Assembly (NCBI GenBank): GCA_038363925.1 | Contig: JAQQWL010000004.1 | Span: 558,001-622,000 of the forward strand | Length of the DNA: 64,000 nucleotides | From: Apiospora phragmitis | Taxonomy: Eukaryota; Ascomycota; Sordariomycetes; Amphisphaeriales; Apiosporaceae | Direction: 5' to 3' | Shown: piece by piece, positions 1-12,040 of the stretch | How positions within the stretch are numbered: position 1 is the first letter of the stretch | Layout of the letters: each line of letters starts with the position of its first letter | Program-made: the position numbers and the translations under genes | The notes under the pieces: generated by a model | Database searches by the model: none | What the model saw: the letters and a program-made list of their open reading frames with translations, nothing else | What the model was told of the DNA's origin: nothing

Positions 1-3000
1 TAATTTTAAGCGGTTAACGATTTATAATAAGATATAGTTTCTTTACGCTTCGTTATCGAGTAACGCTTTAATATTCACTCTTTTTATACTTATTATTAAA
101 ATAATATATTTATAAATAATTCGGTTATTTATTATTTAATATAGGGACCTTTTTTAATCCGCTTAATATTATCTTTTTATATTCGGCGGCGTTTATTTCC
201 CGACTAATATTTTTTTAAATAAATAATAAAATCTTATAACCGATCGTTTTATTATTATTATCGTTCTCTTTTTTTTTATAAAGAGTTTTTTAATACGTTG
301 GCGGAAGTATCTCTATACCCCTCCCCGTATATAGTATTATTTTTATCGTTTAAAATTCGGGTTTTTTAGGTAATTCGGAAGTTTATTAAGTTCGTTAAAA
401 TTTATAAGCGCTTTATAGGTCTTTAATTATAATAAAGGGATTCTCCCGTTAGGCGTATACTTATACGTCCTAAAAGTATTAAGCGTTTTTTTTAAACGTT
501 TATAAGCTCGCGATTTTTTTAAGCGTATTCGAGGCATTAGTTTTTAAAGTACTCTTTTTAATCCCGTCTTTTTAAGTAATACTTTTATAACTATTTTAAA
601 TATTTTTATATTAGTAGGTATACGCGTCGTTTATTAAGGATCGACGTTTTAATTTTCTTAATTATGTAGTTAAAGTATAGTTTTATAATAGCTTATTTAT
701 TAATTCGTTAAGAAAATTATTCGTTTTTAAGTTTTTTTACGAACTATTTTATATAAACGTTATATATATACGAGATTTATAAGAACGTAAAATATACTTC
801 GCTTATAGGGGAGATCTGAGGGTTATTACTTATTACGTAGTTACCGCGGATTCCTTAATCGAATCCTACCGTGATAAGTACTTAGCGTAGGTATTTTAAG
901 TTTAAATAAGGGACGCCTAGGATAGCTAGCTATCCGTCGTTTCTTAAATCTTTTAGCTTAGCGATCTCGTTTACGAGCTCGTTTATAGGTATTCCGATTA
1001 ACCGTTAAGGGTCGTCGGTTTACTATCCTTATTTAGCCGTTTTTTCGTCGCTATTAGAGTCGTCGGCTTTTAAGGTATACGCGAGCGTAAGTTCTCGGCT
1101 AATTTCTACGAGGGCCTAGTCGTGGTTTCTCTACTTACGGGGCCTTTAAGAACTACCCGGTACCTTCCTTATCCGCTAAGTATATATTACATCCGTTATC
1201 GTAATAAGCTATCTAGGATAAGCTACTATGGGGCACGTTTAACGTATTATTAATATTACTTTTTTTAATAGCCGTTATAAGGGTAGTTTTATGTTTAATA
1301 GCGTTAACTTATCGTTTTTTTAAAATACGTTAAAATACCTTTTTTAATCCGCGGTATTTTTTAGCGTAATATTTTTTTATAGTAATTATAATAAATAATG
1401 TCTTATTTTTTATTGTTTTTATCGTATTTAATAGTGTTAAGATTTATAAGTTTATTATAATAATTATAGGCGGTAATATTTTTAAGCTATATATTATAAT
1501 AATAACGTAATTATTTTATATTAGTTTAAATTCGATTAATTTATTATTATTATTCGCTTTACTTTTCGCGGCGTTATTTATATATATAAGTACCGATCTT
1601 AATTATAAACTCTATATATAAAAAGAAATTATTAAAAGTATTAAGCCGGCTAAATTCGTTTTTAAAATTTTTTTTTAATTCTTAATAATATATTATAATT
1701 TTAATAACTTCGGTATAATTTAATCGAGCTATAATATATTAAAACTCGGCGGTATAAGAGGTGGCTAATCCTTTTTATTTAAAAGTCTTAAGCTCTTTTT
1801 CCGCTTATTCTTCTTCGTTAAGGTCTTAAAAAAGTAATTTAAGGGCGTTCTCGAAATTATCGTAACTTCCGAAAATACGTTATATTTTCGTGCGGCATAA
1901 TTCGATTTATTAATCTTTTTTTACGAGTTCGTTAAAGTAAGGTTCGAACTAAGCGAGTATTTTACTTTTAGAAAACGAGGCGGCGTAAATAACTCGTTAA
2001 GTAAAGTTTTCGAATATTTTTTCGTAAATTTATTAATAGGCTTTAATTTAAACGAGGAATTTTCGTAGGTTCCCGCTCGTTCCGTTAAATGGCGTAGGTG
2101 GACTAATTTTTATTCCTTTTTTTAAGGCGACAGGGGTTTAAATAATATTAGCGGCGGTACGGAGGAGACGTACTTCCTCGCGTAATTTATCGATATCGGG
2201 TATTTATTTTAAGTTTTCCTTTATTAAGAGGGTGTTACGTTCTTTTTCGAGCTTAGTATAATAATATTAATAATTAGCGTTTTCTTACTTAAATTTTTTA
2301 ATTCGCTTAGCTAACGTTCATCGGGTAAGGCCGTCGTCGTTATCGTCGCTATCTACTTTTATAGCGGGATTTCGTTAAAGGGTATTTATAATAATTATAA
2401 AAGATTTCCCGTAATAAGGGGTATTATTAAGTTTAAATATAAATATAGTTTTTATAAGTATTATTGAAAGGTTTAAGTAATAATTCGTAAAAATAAAAAT
2501 AATTAAAATATAACGAACGATATTAAAAGTTTAAAAAAAAACTTAATAAAACGTACCGAAAAGTTTATATTTAATAATACGAAAAAGTATTTAAACGTAT
2601 AATAACAGTCCGCTCTTATTAGTATAATATATAATAGCCGTAAAAATAAAAAATAATTAAAATACGTTAATTTAAAAATATTTTTAATAAAATCGTTAAA
2701 ATAATACATTTTATTAATAAATTAAATTAATATTTAAATTAATTATTAAAATAAAAAGTATTTATATAAAATATATAAGGAATATTTATCGTTATATATC
2801 TAATCCCTCTTTTATTAATCTTTTAGATCTCGCGGTTTTCGCGAGATCTGTTCGAGCCGGATTTTGGGATCTTGTTAGGATCCTAAGATCTATTACGTGG
2901 CCTCCGTCCTTTGCCCTTTTAGCTTAAGAGTTTACCCGGCCCGTCGTTAATCGTGGAGTGCTTATGCGAGGCGTTAATTAATCGCGGGGTATAGGCGAGT

Positions 3001-3122
3001 TTATATTAATATAGCTGGCGGTCCTGTTTATAGCTATAATATCGTAACCTGGTCGGGGTATCGTAGTTCCGTGCCGTTAGTTATAGGGATCTTGGCTGCA
3101 TGGTTAGGTCGGGTTATAATAA
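1..3122 (-). mobile_element. GYP3: partial Ty3/gypsy (chromovirus-type) element, RIP-ruined
   Basis: Positions 1-2508 match, base for base apart from transitions, the internal region at about 32,743-35,226 of the complete element GYP2, in the same orientation. A ~614-bp LTR follows. The element therefore reads on the minus strand and runs off the left edge of the window. The gag-coding part of the family falls here. No reading frame survives: stops are frequent and the sequence is extremely AT- and TpA-rich with CpA depleted, as RIP produces. Its outer LTR end abuts a copia-type element that starts at about 3,123. The other LTR and the target duplication lie outside the window. Confidence 0.8.
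2509..3122 (-). repeat. LTR of GYP3
   Basis: It begins TATAACGAACG, the RIP form of the TGTAACGAACG start seen in GYP2, and follows the two GYP2 LTRs over about 610 bp. It contains the same GATCTCG/CGAGATC palindromic patch as the GYP1 LTRs. The far end (about 3,115-3,122) departs slightly from the usual GGTTAGGTCGTAATA end, so the boundary is good to a few bases only. Confidence 0.75.
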
Positions 3123-5177
3123 TAAAAAGAATTTAGTTTACGGTAGTAAATTATTATATAATAGCCGATTATTAAGATAGAATAAGAATTAACGATTTAT
3201 AAACACGTTTCGACCTAAGCTATCGTATAAGAACCGGCAGTTCGAATAAAAAACCTACCGAATCTACTATAAATAAATCTATTAATTAATAAATTATTTA
3301 ATTAAAAAACGAACTTTTATAATAACCTAATAGTTTTAAACGTATAGAAATATTAAATAAGAATTTATTACTTAAAATAAAGACGAGGATTTCGTTTAAA
3401 ATTAAAAAAGGAAAAAAAGAGGAGCTAAAAAACGACGAAAAGGAATATAGTTATTTTAATCCGGAAAACGTATAATAAAATATTACTTATTTAACGGACG
3501 CCGTGTTCTATTACCGGCTTACTAACGAGGATATTTATTCTTTAAAAGTTATTATATAAGCCGACTAATTTAACTTTAATAGCTCGTATAACTAAACTTA
3601 TTAAAAAGAGCTTTAAAATACCGGCGCCGCCTTACTTTCGATAGTTAGAAAGCTTTAAATAAAGGCCTATATACGAGAGAACCTAGATATACGAATTAAT
3701 TAAACCTTAAAGAGCGTCGAAATTAAGTTCGAAAGCTTAAAACTTATTTTATTAATTAAAATAATCGATATATAGAACCGATTAATGGTAATTAAGTATT
3801 ATATTTTAAATATCATAACTTTTTTCTATTTTTATTATATAACGTTAATCGGTTTAAAGCGTATTATAATAATATTTTTAATCTTATTATATAAAAGAAT
3901 AACGAAATATTATTTATAATTAAAAAATAAAGATACCCGTTTTTTAATACCGGCCGTATAGAAACGATATTATATTTTATTTAAAAATAGTTTTAATACC
4001 TTTGTTAACGGGTTAAATACCCTTATACGGAAAAGCTTTATACTTTTTTAAAAAACGCCGGCTATAACGACGTCGACCCTGCTGTTCTCGACGAGATCTA
4101 AAAGTTCTGCTCTTAATATTAATCGTATGATCCGGCGTTATAAAGATTTGAATTCTCGTTATAAAACGAATATAACTTTAATTACGAAATTATTATAAAC
4201 GTTATTTATTTTAACGGATAGAACGTATTTTATATAATCGATTCGAGTACGTTTTTTTAAACGGTTATATTACTATATGCGCTTAGTATATAAGAATTGT
4301 AAAATAAACTTTATAAGTATTAAATATACGTATATTAAGGACCTTTTAATTATATCTTATATAATCTAGGCATATATTTTTAAAGAGAATTTGGAAATTA
4401 CGTATAAGTAATAAGAATTACTTATAAATAATTACTTATCGAAGGTTATTAAATAATAAGTTAAATTAAACGAATACACGTTTTACTACGTAAAGCCTTC
4501 GATATTCTATAAAAGGATCTCGGTTATTAAATAAATACCGAAATAATACTTTAAATAGCTACTAAAGCTTTAAATAATACGGCTGGTCCCGACGGCTCAA
4601 TACTTACCTTGCTCGTATTCGGAGTATACCCTTGTATCGACGGGAACTTATTACCATTACCGGAGATCTAAGCACGAGGAGAAGCTGTACGGAAGGTAAT
4701 AAAGATATTTCGAAAGATATGTATAAATATTAATATTTACCGACCTCTAAATACTCGAAACGGACCGGCTATCCACGATATCTTAATACTCCCGCTCCGA
4801 AATAAAATCCTAATCTAGCGAGAAAAAAAAGGATAAACCGGACTATATAAAATAATAGCTATTAAAAGCCGTACGATCTTTATAAATACCTTAAACGGCC
4901 CGAAAGCCTTTCGAATAACTTAAATTAAGCCGTATTATCGTGAAGAGGCCGGAAATCCGTACTATAAGCTAGATATATAATTAAATCCGGAATAATTAAT
5001 AAATACCTTAAATACTAAACCGATAACCGAGGAAATTACGATAGTTCTTATACGACGTAACTAGAGATAATTTAAAAAATATTTATTTCGAAACGTTTTA
5101 ACCGCCGTATTCCTTACTTAAAAAGAATAGGAGAATCACGACCTAATAATTAAGCTCTAATAAAACGGCGTTATTAC

Positions 5178-5384
5178 TGTTAAATGGGCTCTCGTACGTA
5201 CGGTGGTTCCGGTTTTAATCGAGGTTTAATCGTTCTTATTCTATTGTTCATGTCTATCTTTAGTACGAGCTACGAGGGGCATCGTATACCCCTCTTGATG
5301 AAATAGGAAAGGGGTTCGTGCGCGTAGGTACGTGGCACCCCTTTTAGAGTAATATGGAAAACCTTAGTTCCTGTTGTTCCAACA
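5178..5384 (-). repeat. Solo LTR of the COP1 family inserted in COP1
   Basis: A 207-bp LTR in reverse orientation (its sense strand begins TGTTGGAACA). It is flanked on both sides by the 5-bp target duplication ATTAC (5,173-5,177 and 5,385-5,389). It is nearly identical in layout to the copy at 61,479-61,685 and keeps the central GGGGTTCGTGCGCG block. The copia coding sequence resumes on the far side, so this is a nested insertion that later lost its interior by LTR-LTR recombination. Confidence 0.85.
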
Positions 5385-7272
5385 ATTACCTCGTTTAAAT
5401 ATCTATTCTAGGAGTCCGACGCGAAAGAGATTAATAATCTGGCCGTACGAAGAGTTTTCGAATTTATTCGATTCGACCCGAGTAAGCATACCGGCCGGAG
5501 AATTTTCAAAACACGGCTTATATAAAAAATTAAGGGTAAAACTACGAAGCTATATGAGAAGTTTAAGCTTATAATATAGAGCTATAAAAAAATAAAAAAA
5601 GAGGTTATTTAACTTAGTTATCGATAATTTAAAAGATAAGCTAAAAACTCTTATTAATCTTCGAATCGACCTTAATTTAAAACTTTAATATATAAAACGA
5701 GCTACGTAGTATTACATAGGCGTATACTTAGTCGTATAATAAACTAAACCGACTAATTTACGTATATTTATTAATAAAATTAAAGACTTAATATCTTAAA
5801 AAGACGCTACTTTAAATCGTATTACCTTTATACGAATTAATAAAGTTAGAGCTTTATTAATTTAAAACGTATTATAATTATTACGTATAAAATTTAAAAA
5901 TAATAGTTTTAACGTATAACGCCTACTTATTATTTATTATAAACGAATTAAATACTTTCTATGTTATAATAAAATAAATTAACGATACGTTTAGCTTCGC
6001 TATAACCACCTTTTTTTTAAAAAGAGCGAAAAAAGTTAATAGAGTAATAATTACGTATAAAACCGAAAAATATCCTAACCGAAAATACGCTAATCGAATT
6101 TAACGGAGGTAAGATTTAATTAAAATTATACGATATTGTTTTTAAATAAAAAAGATAGGTTAATTAATTAAAGCCTATTAACTCGAAAGCTATTAATAAA
6201 GATTAATAATACGTCTCTTAACAAGTAAAAGAAGTATACTTAGCATTTATCTATTAACTAGAAATAACGTATAACTTATTTATCGCTACTTAAATATAAA
6301 CCTTAAAAAATAAGGATATTAAGAGCTTAAACGAGCGTATTAATTAATAAATTTAAAACTCGATACGCGGCTTAAAATATATCCCGTTTAATTTTTATTA
6401 TACGAAGATATATATCTTGATTAATAGCTCGTTTATAAATAATAAGAATTTAATTTTTTAATTTAAATACTTAATCTTATTAAATTAAAAAATAAATCGT
6501 ATAAAAGATTAGTTCGAGATTTAAAATAATATTATTTATTAAAGTTCGACGAAATATAAAAGAGTTATACGAAACGTATTAATTAGCGAACTATACGGCA
6601 GGATTTCCGATATAAATAACGGTATCGTATTAAGTATTACGTTTAAGAGAATTATATAAACCTTAAGATTTTAAAATATATTAATAAATTTTTATAATTA
6701 TTTAATTAAGTTAAGTATAATAAACGAAAAGAGAATTATAATTAATATTATATCTTTTTAAAAGTCGTATAAAAAAGAGGGGTCTTATAAATCTATTATA
6801 TTAATAGCAAGAATAACCCGGTAAACGCCCTTTTTAAGGTATCCCTAAATAAGGCCCTCGAGTAAATGGTCTCGATAAATAGCTTTACCGTATATATAGA
6901 AGCGTATATAAAAAGGCTGGACTCGTATATCCTTAATAGGATATAACGTATCGCGATATACGACGGTACTTTTATTATTATTACTACTTTTAAACCGTTC
7001 TATTTAATTTCGAACGAGAAATAATACACGTTAATATATAATAACTTCCTTTATTATTATTATTATTATTAAATAATTAAAATAACTAATGAAAAAGATT
7101 TATTACTTAAAAAGAATTAACGTTAAAAAGGTATAATATCACCTGTATAGCTCTAGCAGGCACCGAATACCGGATTAACGTAACCCATCCGTACGAGACC
7201 CTCGAGAAAGGAAGGCCCATATTTAAAAAAGGGGAACAGGCTAATTTTATCGTTAAAACAAAAAACTGCCAG

Positions 7273-7485
7273 TATTAAAATAACTAGAACTAAAGCCGTT
7301 TATATTATTTTAAAAAAAGTGCTACGTACCTACGCGTATAAACCCCTTTTCTATTTTATTAAAAGAGGTATATAATACCCCTCGTAGCTAGTATTATTAA
7401 ATAAGTTAATTATATAAGTAAAAACGTATATTAAAAAGCTACATTTATATAATAAATAAAAGAAAAAAAGTAATTATATAATTAT
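7273..7485 (+). repeat. 3' LTR of COP1
   Basis: It starts TATTAAAATAACTAGAACT, matching the LTR start TGTTGGAACAGCAGGAACT after C-to-T and G-to-A change, and follows a purine-rich tract. The middle block (GTGCTACGTACCTACGCG) matches the solo LTRs. The last ~80 bp have diverged, so the right boundary is approximate. Confidence 0.6.
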
Positions 7486-8371
7486 TATCGAATATATTTT
7501 ATTATAAATATTATAAAACGAAGTAAAGAAAAACGTAATTATATTATAATTAAAACTATTAATAATAATTATATAACAACGTTACTCGTATAAATTTAAA
7601 AACTATTTATATTTCTTATTAACTTATTACCGTATAATTATTACGTTAGCTTTATTATTATTATTCTCGTTACTTTTAAAATTAAGGTTTACGAATTATA
7701 ATTTATAATATAAGCATCGGTTATTATATAAAGCTTAAACGTAAGGGGCGTAAGCGTTATCTTAGTATTTATTAAGACGAACGTATTTACGAAACGAAAC
7801 GTAGGATAAAACGTATCGATTATTATAGATATTACCGAAATTACCGCGCGACTAAACGAGAACCGTACGAAAATAACCTTCGTAATAAATAATACGAGCG
7901 AATAAACGGCGAATATCGTTATTAACGAGCACGCGAATTTCGATATTGCGGCCCAATATATTATAAACGCAAGCTTTATTATTTTATTATATAAAGTTAA
8001 TAAATATTAAAAACTAAAACGGAAATAAAATATTATATATTAATATAAAACGTAAGTATAGCTTATTAATTTTAAACTAAAAAAGTCGGCAGCGTAATTT
8101 AATATTAATTACGATTAATTACGTTAATAATAATAACGTTAAAAAACTAACGACTTATTAATTAAATATAATACATATATATATATAGTTACGAGAGATA
8201 TATATATATATATATATAGTTTATCTTCGTATAAAGTTTTAGTAAATTAAAAGAAAAAAAAAGAAGTGTACGAGAGAAGAATTTAAACCGTATAAAGGAA
8301 TATTTATTTATAAAACTTTTTTATTAATTATTAATAAAGTATAATGTATTTAAATATATAATAAAGCACCC
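7486..8371. other. AT-rich block without recognisable gene
   Basis: Strongly RIP-like sequence between two copia 3' ends. It includes (TA)n tracts near 8,175-8,220. I could not match it to another part of the window and no frame is open. It may be the body of the second copia copy, whose 3' end follows. Confidence 0.4.
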
Positions 8372-8798
8372 GCTATTATTATTACCTTTAAAGGATTAAA
8401 ATAACTAATTAAAAAAAGACTTACCACTTAATTAAAGTAATATTAAAAAGGTATAGCATTACTCGTACGGCTTAAGTAGGTACCGAATACTAGATTAGCG
8501 TAACCTATTCGTACAAGACCCTTATAAAAGAAAGGCTCGTTTTAAAAAAGGAATTAGCGAAATTTATCGTTAAAAACAAAAACTGCTAGTATTAAAATAG
8601 CTAGAACTAAGGCTATTTATACTAATTTAAAAGGGGTGCTACGTACCTACGCGCACGAACCCCTTTTCTACCTTATTAAAAAGGGTATAATGCGATACCC
8701 TTTATAATTAATAAAATAGATAAATATAAATAATAAAATATAGTAATATAGTATTAATTAAACCTCTACTTATACGTACGTATAAAAGCTTATTTAAA
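8372..8798 (+). mobile_element. 3' end of a second COP1-family element with its LTR (8,590-8,798)
   Basis: Positions 8,372-8,589 repeat the COP1 sequence at about 7,055-7,272, including the block that ends in the purine-rich tract. They run straight into a 209-bp LTR starting TATTAAAATAGC and ending near 8,798. The central GGGGTGCTACGTACCTACG block is well kept. The body of the element is not recognisable. Confidence 0.65.
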
Positions 8799-9720
8799 AA
8801 TTATATTTAAATAAAGTTAATTTAATTTATATTTATACTAATTAATAATAAAGAGTTAAATACTCTTAAGCTTTTTATTTTAATATTAAAAAAGACTTAA
8901 ATTAAAAAATTATAATATTTAAGATATATAATAATTAAATTTCATTAATTATATATAATTATATTATTATTAATTTATTCTTTAAAAAACTTAAAGAATA
9001 ATTAGTTTTAAAATTCTATTAATAAACTATAAAAGTTTTCTCCGCGGTTTAAAAACTATTATTATTATTATATATTAATATTTTTTATATTTATAATAAG
9101 CGATACTTTAATTAAATTAATTATATTATAATTATTATTTAAACTTATAATATTATTAATTTTCTTTATATTAGAAATAAATTAAATAAAATGCTTTTTA
9201 ATAAAATTTTATCTTAAAATAAAAATCTTCTTAAATATATAATAAACATATTAAAAATTTATAATTATTATTAATATAGTCTTTAATTTAAAATAATAAA
9301 TAATAAATTTTAAATAATAAAACGCGCTAATTTATTTTAAATAACCGGGTAACGAATAATTAAAATATATTATATTTGAAAATAAGGCCTAGCTACGTTT
9401 ATTAAATAGCTTAAGTTTCAAGATATTCCTCTTAAACGGAAAAGAGGGTCCTGGCGGACTCCTTAAACTCGGTCCGGGTCGGTCTGCCCCTAATTCTGTC
9501 CCGCAAGGTGGCTCGGGGTATCTCAAGTCTTTTAAAAGCTGCACGTTCCGACTCGCTAGTTTATACGGTTAAAATAGCATGCTAAATAGCGAATTCGGAG
9601 GTTAAAATAAGCATAACTAAAAAGTACGAAAAGTAATAATCTTAATAATATTTTTTAATTATTAATAAAGTAGTTAAATACTAATTTATATACGAAAAAG
9701 GGTTAAGGGGCTTCGCTTAT
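8799..9720. other. AT-rich block with a short GC-rich patch, no gene seen
   Basis: RIP-like sequence, except for a GC-rich patch at about 9,430-9,560 that matches nothing else in the window. The transition to the gene island lies near 9,700. Confidence 0.4.
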
Positions 9721-9776
9721 CCGTAGTTAATTTAGGTTGCTGCTTATGTAGTAGGATGGCTAAGTGGTTAGGGTGC

Positions 9777-11253
9777 TTACCGATAAAATCCTCTGGGCAT
9801 GGCCTTGTGGACGAATGACCCTAGGTAAGACTTTGATGTGACGGGCTCGATATAGGTAGGCTGGTAAGACCATTGCGGAGGGAGATCTTCAGATTTGTGC
9901 GGTCCCCAGGTTGACTTGTACACCTGCTCAAGCCCTGGTTTATTTATCGGCCGTCCGTTAGAAAAGGTGGACCAGTCTACCAACTTCTCGACTGTGCAAC
10001 TTGGGAAGTCCCTTTTGTCATATCTGGAACCCACACCTTCTACCAGGTCACAGAGCAAGCTACCAGGGTCAATACGGCATTACCACCCTACCCAGGACCA
10101 TGAGGGCAACGGCGCTTTGGGGGCGAGCCTAGCTGCCGATTCCCTTACCGACCGTTGCCGCGCTTTGGTAGCTGGCTGCCACGGAAGAGCCGAATCGAGA
10201 AGTAGGGCGGGTAGGCCGCAGATGAATCCGCCGAGGAAGCCGGATTGCGCCAACGTCTCAACAACACCGTAGAAAGCAGGGAGTGTGTCTTGATCGTAGG
10301 TAAGGTTCCGGTCGCTGTATCGACACACGAGCTCCGTGTATAACTTCAAGTCGGGGACGGGAGGAAGCCATTCTCTGCGTTGCGAATTTTCCATGTCCAT
10401 GCCCTGCAGTTTGACTAGTGAGTATTGGCCTGACTGGGGGCCACTGTCTTGTCTGATTGCCGTCTGGCTTGCCGTCCCAGCGGCTGTGACGCTGCCGGGG
10501 CAATTCACTTCACGTTGGCAGTCCCAGAAATAAACATTGTCGAGAAATATCATCGCGCGTATAGAAAGTAGTTGCTCCTGAAACTTCCAGCCTCGCGAGG
10601 CCCAATATGAAACGAGGAGATTGGCATGCTGACTCGCAGCCGAGTGTTTGTCTTCGGTGTTATATTGAAGAGCCTCAGATAAGAGAAAGCGGTTCTTCCA
10701 GTGATATTCCGAGTCACACATTGACTTGTATAGCCCCCCTGGCGAAACCAGCAGCTGCTATGATGGTAAGGTAGGCGCCTGAGTATATCTCGTTCATGAG
10801 ACCAATACGGTCACTCGTCGTGTCGTCGTACTGGACAATACATAGGCAGTCGACCCAGAGATATCTGATCCCCGAGAGTTGCACGAGGTCGATGGCATCC
10901 TTGACCGCCACTGGTGCCTGATCCAATATGCCTGTGCGCAGGAAACCCTTGGCGCAGAAGTCATCGATATTGTCTTTCAGTAGCATCAACTGGGGCCCAA
11001 CTGCGGGTGGCTCGGGGTCTATGTAAAGGGGGGTACTCCACGTGTAGCTGAGAGCCACATATCTCGGGACGCTGCACCCGCGGACGATGCAGGCATCTTC
11101 AGTGTCAATAACCCAGTCCGGTATGTGATGCGGAGATCGTTCGGCAATGGGAACTACCTGACATCCGTCGCCATGGTGCTTGTTACAGTCTTGGAGCCAG
11201 CTCTTCAAGTGCGCAACAACTTGGCTTTTCACTGTTACCAGCTCCGATGCCAT
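9777..11253 (-). pseudogene. HET-domain (heterokaryon incompatibility) gene, broken
   Basis: HET-domain proteins act in non-self recognition and trigger cell death after fusion of incompatible hyphae. From the ATG at 11,253, the frame gives YVALSYTWS (residues 65-73), the run LLKDNIDDF, and IRYLWVDCLCIVQ (129-141). These are the successive conserved blocks of the HET domain. After LTIIAAAG the frame shifts by one base at about 10,734-10,746, in a G-run. The next frame continues with RGWKFQEQLLSIRAMIF and LPSWSWVGW, the usual C-terminal blocks. A TAA at 10,080-10,082 stops it. The same frame stays open for another 100 codons to 9,777 and contains KRDFPSCTVEKLVDW, so the stop looks like a CAA-to-TAA change. 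An in-frame ATG at 11,334 is a less likely start. Two lesions make this a pseudogene unless the frameshift is a sequence error. Confidence 0.85.
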
Positions 11254-12040
11254 GGTGTATTCGAGAGATAAATTCAAAGCAAGTCGGATATTCTTGTAAT
11301 TGATTTTTGAGTAGAAAGTAAATACCCCGGCCATGGGCTCATATGACTGGATTGAATTGCAAATTATATCAGTTCATCGAACAAGAGAAGAGTGAGATGA
11401 AATTGGACTGAATTTGGGACTCAAATACTGCCATTACCCACCACCTTCAGGCCGCGCGTTTCCTTCAGTCAGCTGGCGACGGCCCCTCGGCTTATATGCA
11501 TATCAGCGTCAGCCAAGTGTATCTTTCGAAGTCCTAACTGGCTACATTTGGCACAGCTCGAGATTCTCGCTGATTTGGATAATCCCGATCTTATTTAGCT
11601 GACTAATTAGAGCTCCGAATCCGGTTGAATCCGTAGTATGTTGCTGAATGGCGAAAAGCTAGGCTCCGTGTTTGTTCTCGTCCCTCGACGTACGCCGGGT
11701 CGTACGCTTGACCTCCCGGAAGGTTATCTCTATTTCAACAGCAGCATAAAAGAGTGCGCGGTGACGTCGCGAAGTACAAATTCTACAGAAAGTTGGCTTT
11801 CCCGGCTGAACCAGCCGCTTAAGGCTTGAACGAAAAGGTCAAATCAGCTACTGTAGCTGACTGAAGGAAACGCGGCCCCAAAAGCAAACCGAAACTTGGA
11901 TTATTATGAGAGAGCTCACCTAAAAAGCAAGAAGAGTCCGTCTAATCCCGATCTTGATTTTGGCAGCGCATCTAATAGAACAACTGAATTACTGCTTCTT
12001 GAACCATGGGAGATCAGCAAAGGCGTTGATACCATAAAAC
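11254..12040. other. Intergenic region
   Basis: GC-balanced sequence between the start of the HET gene and the stop of the ceramidase-like gene, both on the minus strand. It holds short open frames only, none with recognisable similarity. It should include the HET promoter and the 3' end of the amidase transcript. Confidence 0.5.

Larger units (their letters stand above)
3123..7485 (+). mobile_element. COP1: Ty1/copia-type retrotransposon, RIP-ruined
   Basis: Conceptual plus-strand translation across stops gives recognisable copia pol pieces in order. An integrase-like stretch lies near 4,010-4,250 (NAGYNDVDPAVLDEI, then NYEIIINVIYFNG). GPDG..LTLLVFGVYP lies near 4,575-4,630. The linker KPYYREEAGNPYYK, typical of fungal copia polyproteins, lies near 4,930-4,970. 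Reverse-transcriptase-like sequence follows from about 5,690. A 3' LTR of the element's own family begins at 7,273. The reading frame is interrupted by a solo LTR at 5,178-5,384. No intact frame remains. The 5' end is presumably cut by GYP3. The family assignment rests on my recognition of these motifs. Confidence 0.7.

Noticed and set aside
2503..2709. 68-codon open frame in the GYP3 LTR junction
   Set aside because: Composed of Phe, Tyr, Ile, Leu and Asn from AT-rich RIP sequence; it spans an LTR boundary and has no family similarity.
5374..5574. 66-codon plus-strand open frame at the end of the solo LTR
   Set aside because: It starts within the LTR and runs into ruined copia pol; it is part of the COP1 remnant, not a gene.
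9750..9830. Possible tRNA (A-box-like TGGCTAAGTGGTTAG)
   Set aside because: No B box with the GGTTCGANNCC pattern and no acceptor-stem complementarity were found; the stretch overlaps the end of the HET reading frame.
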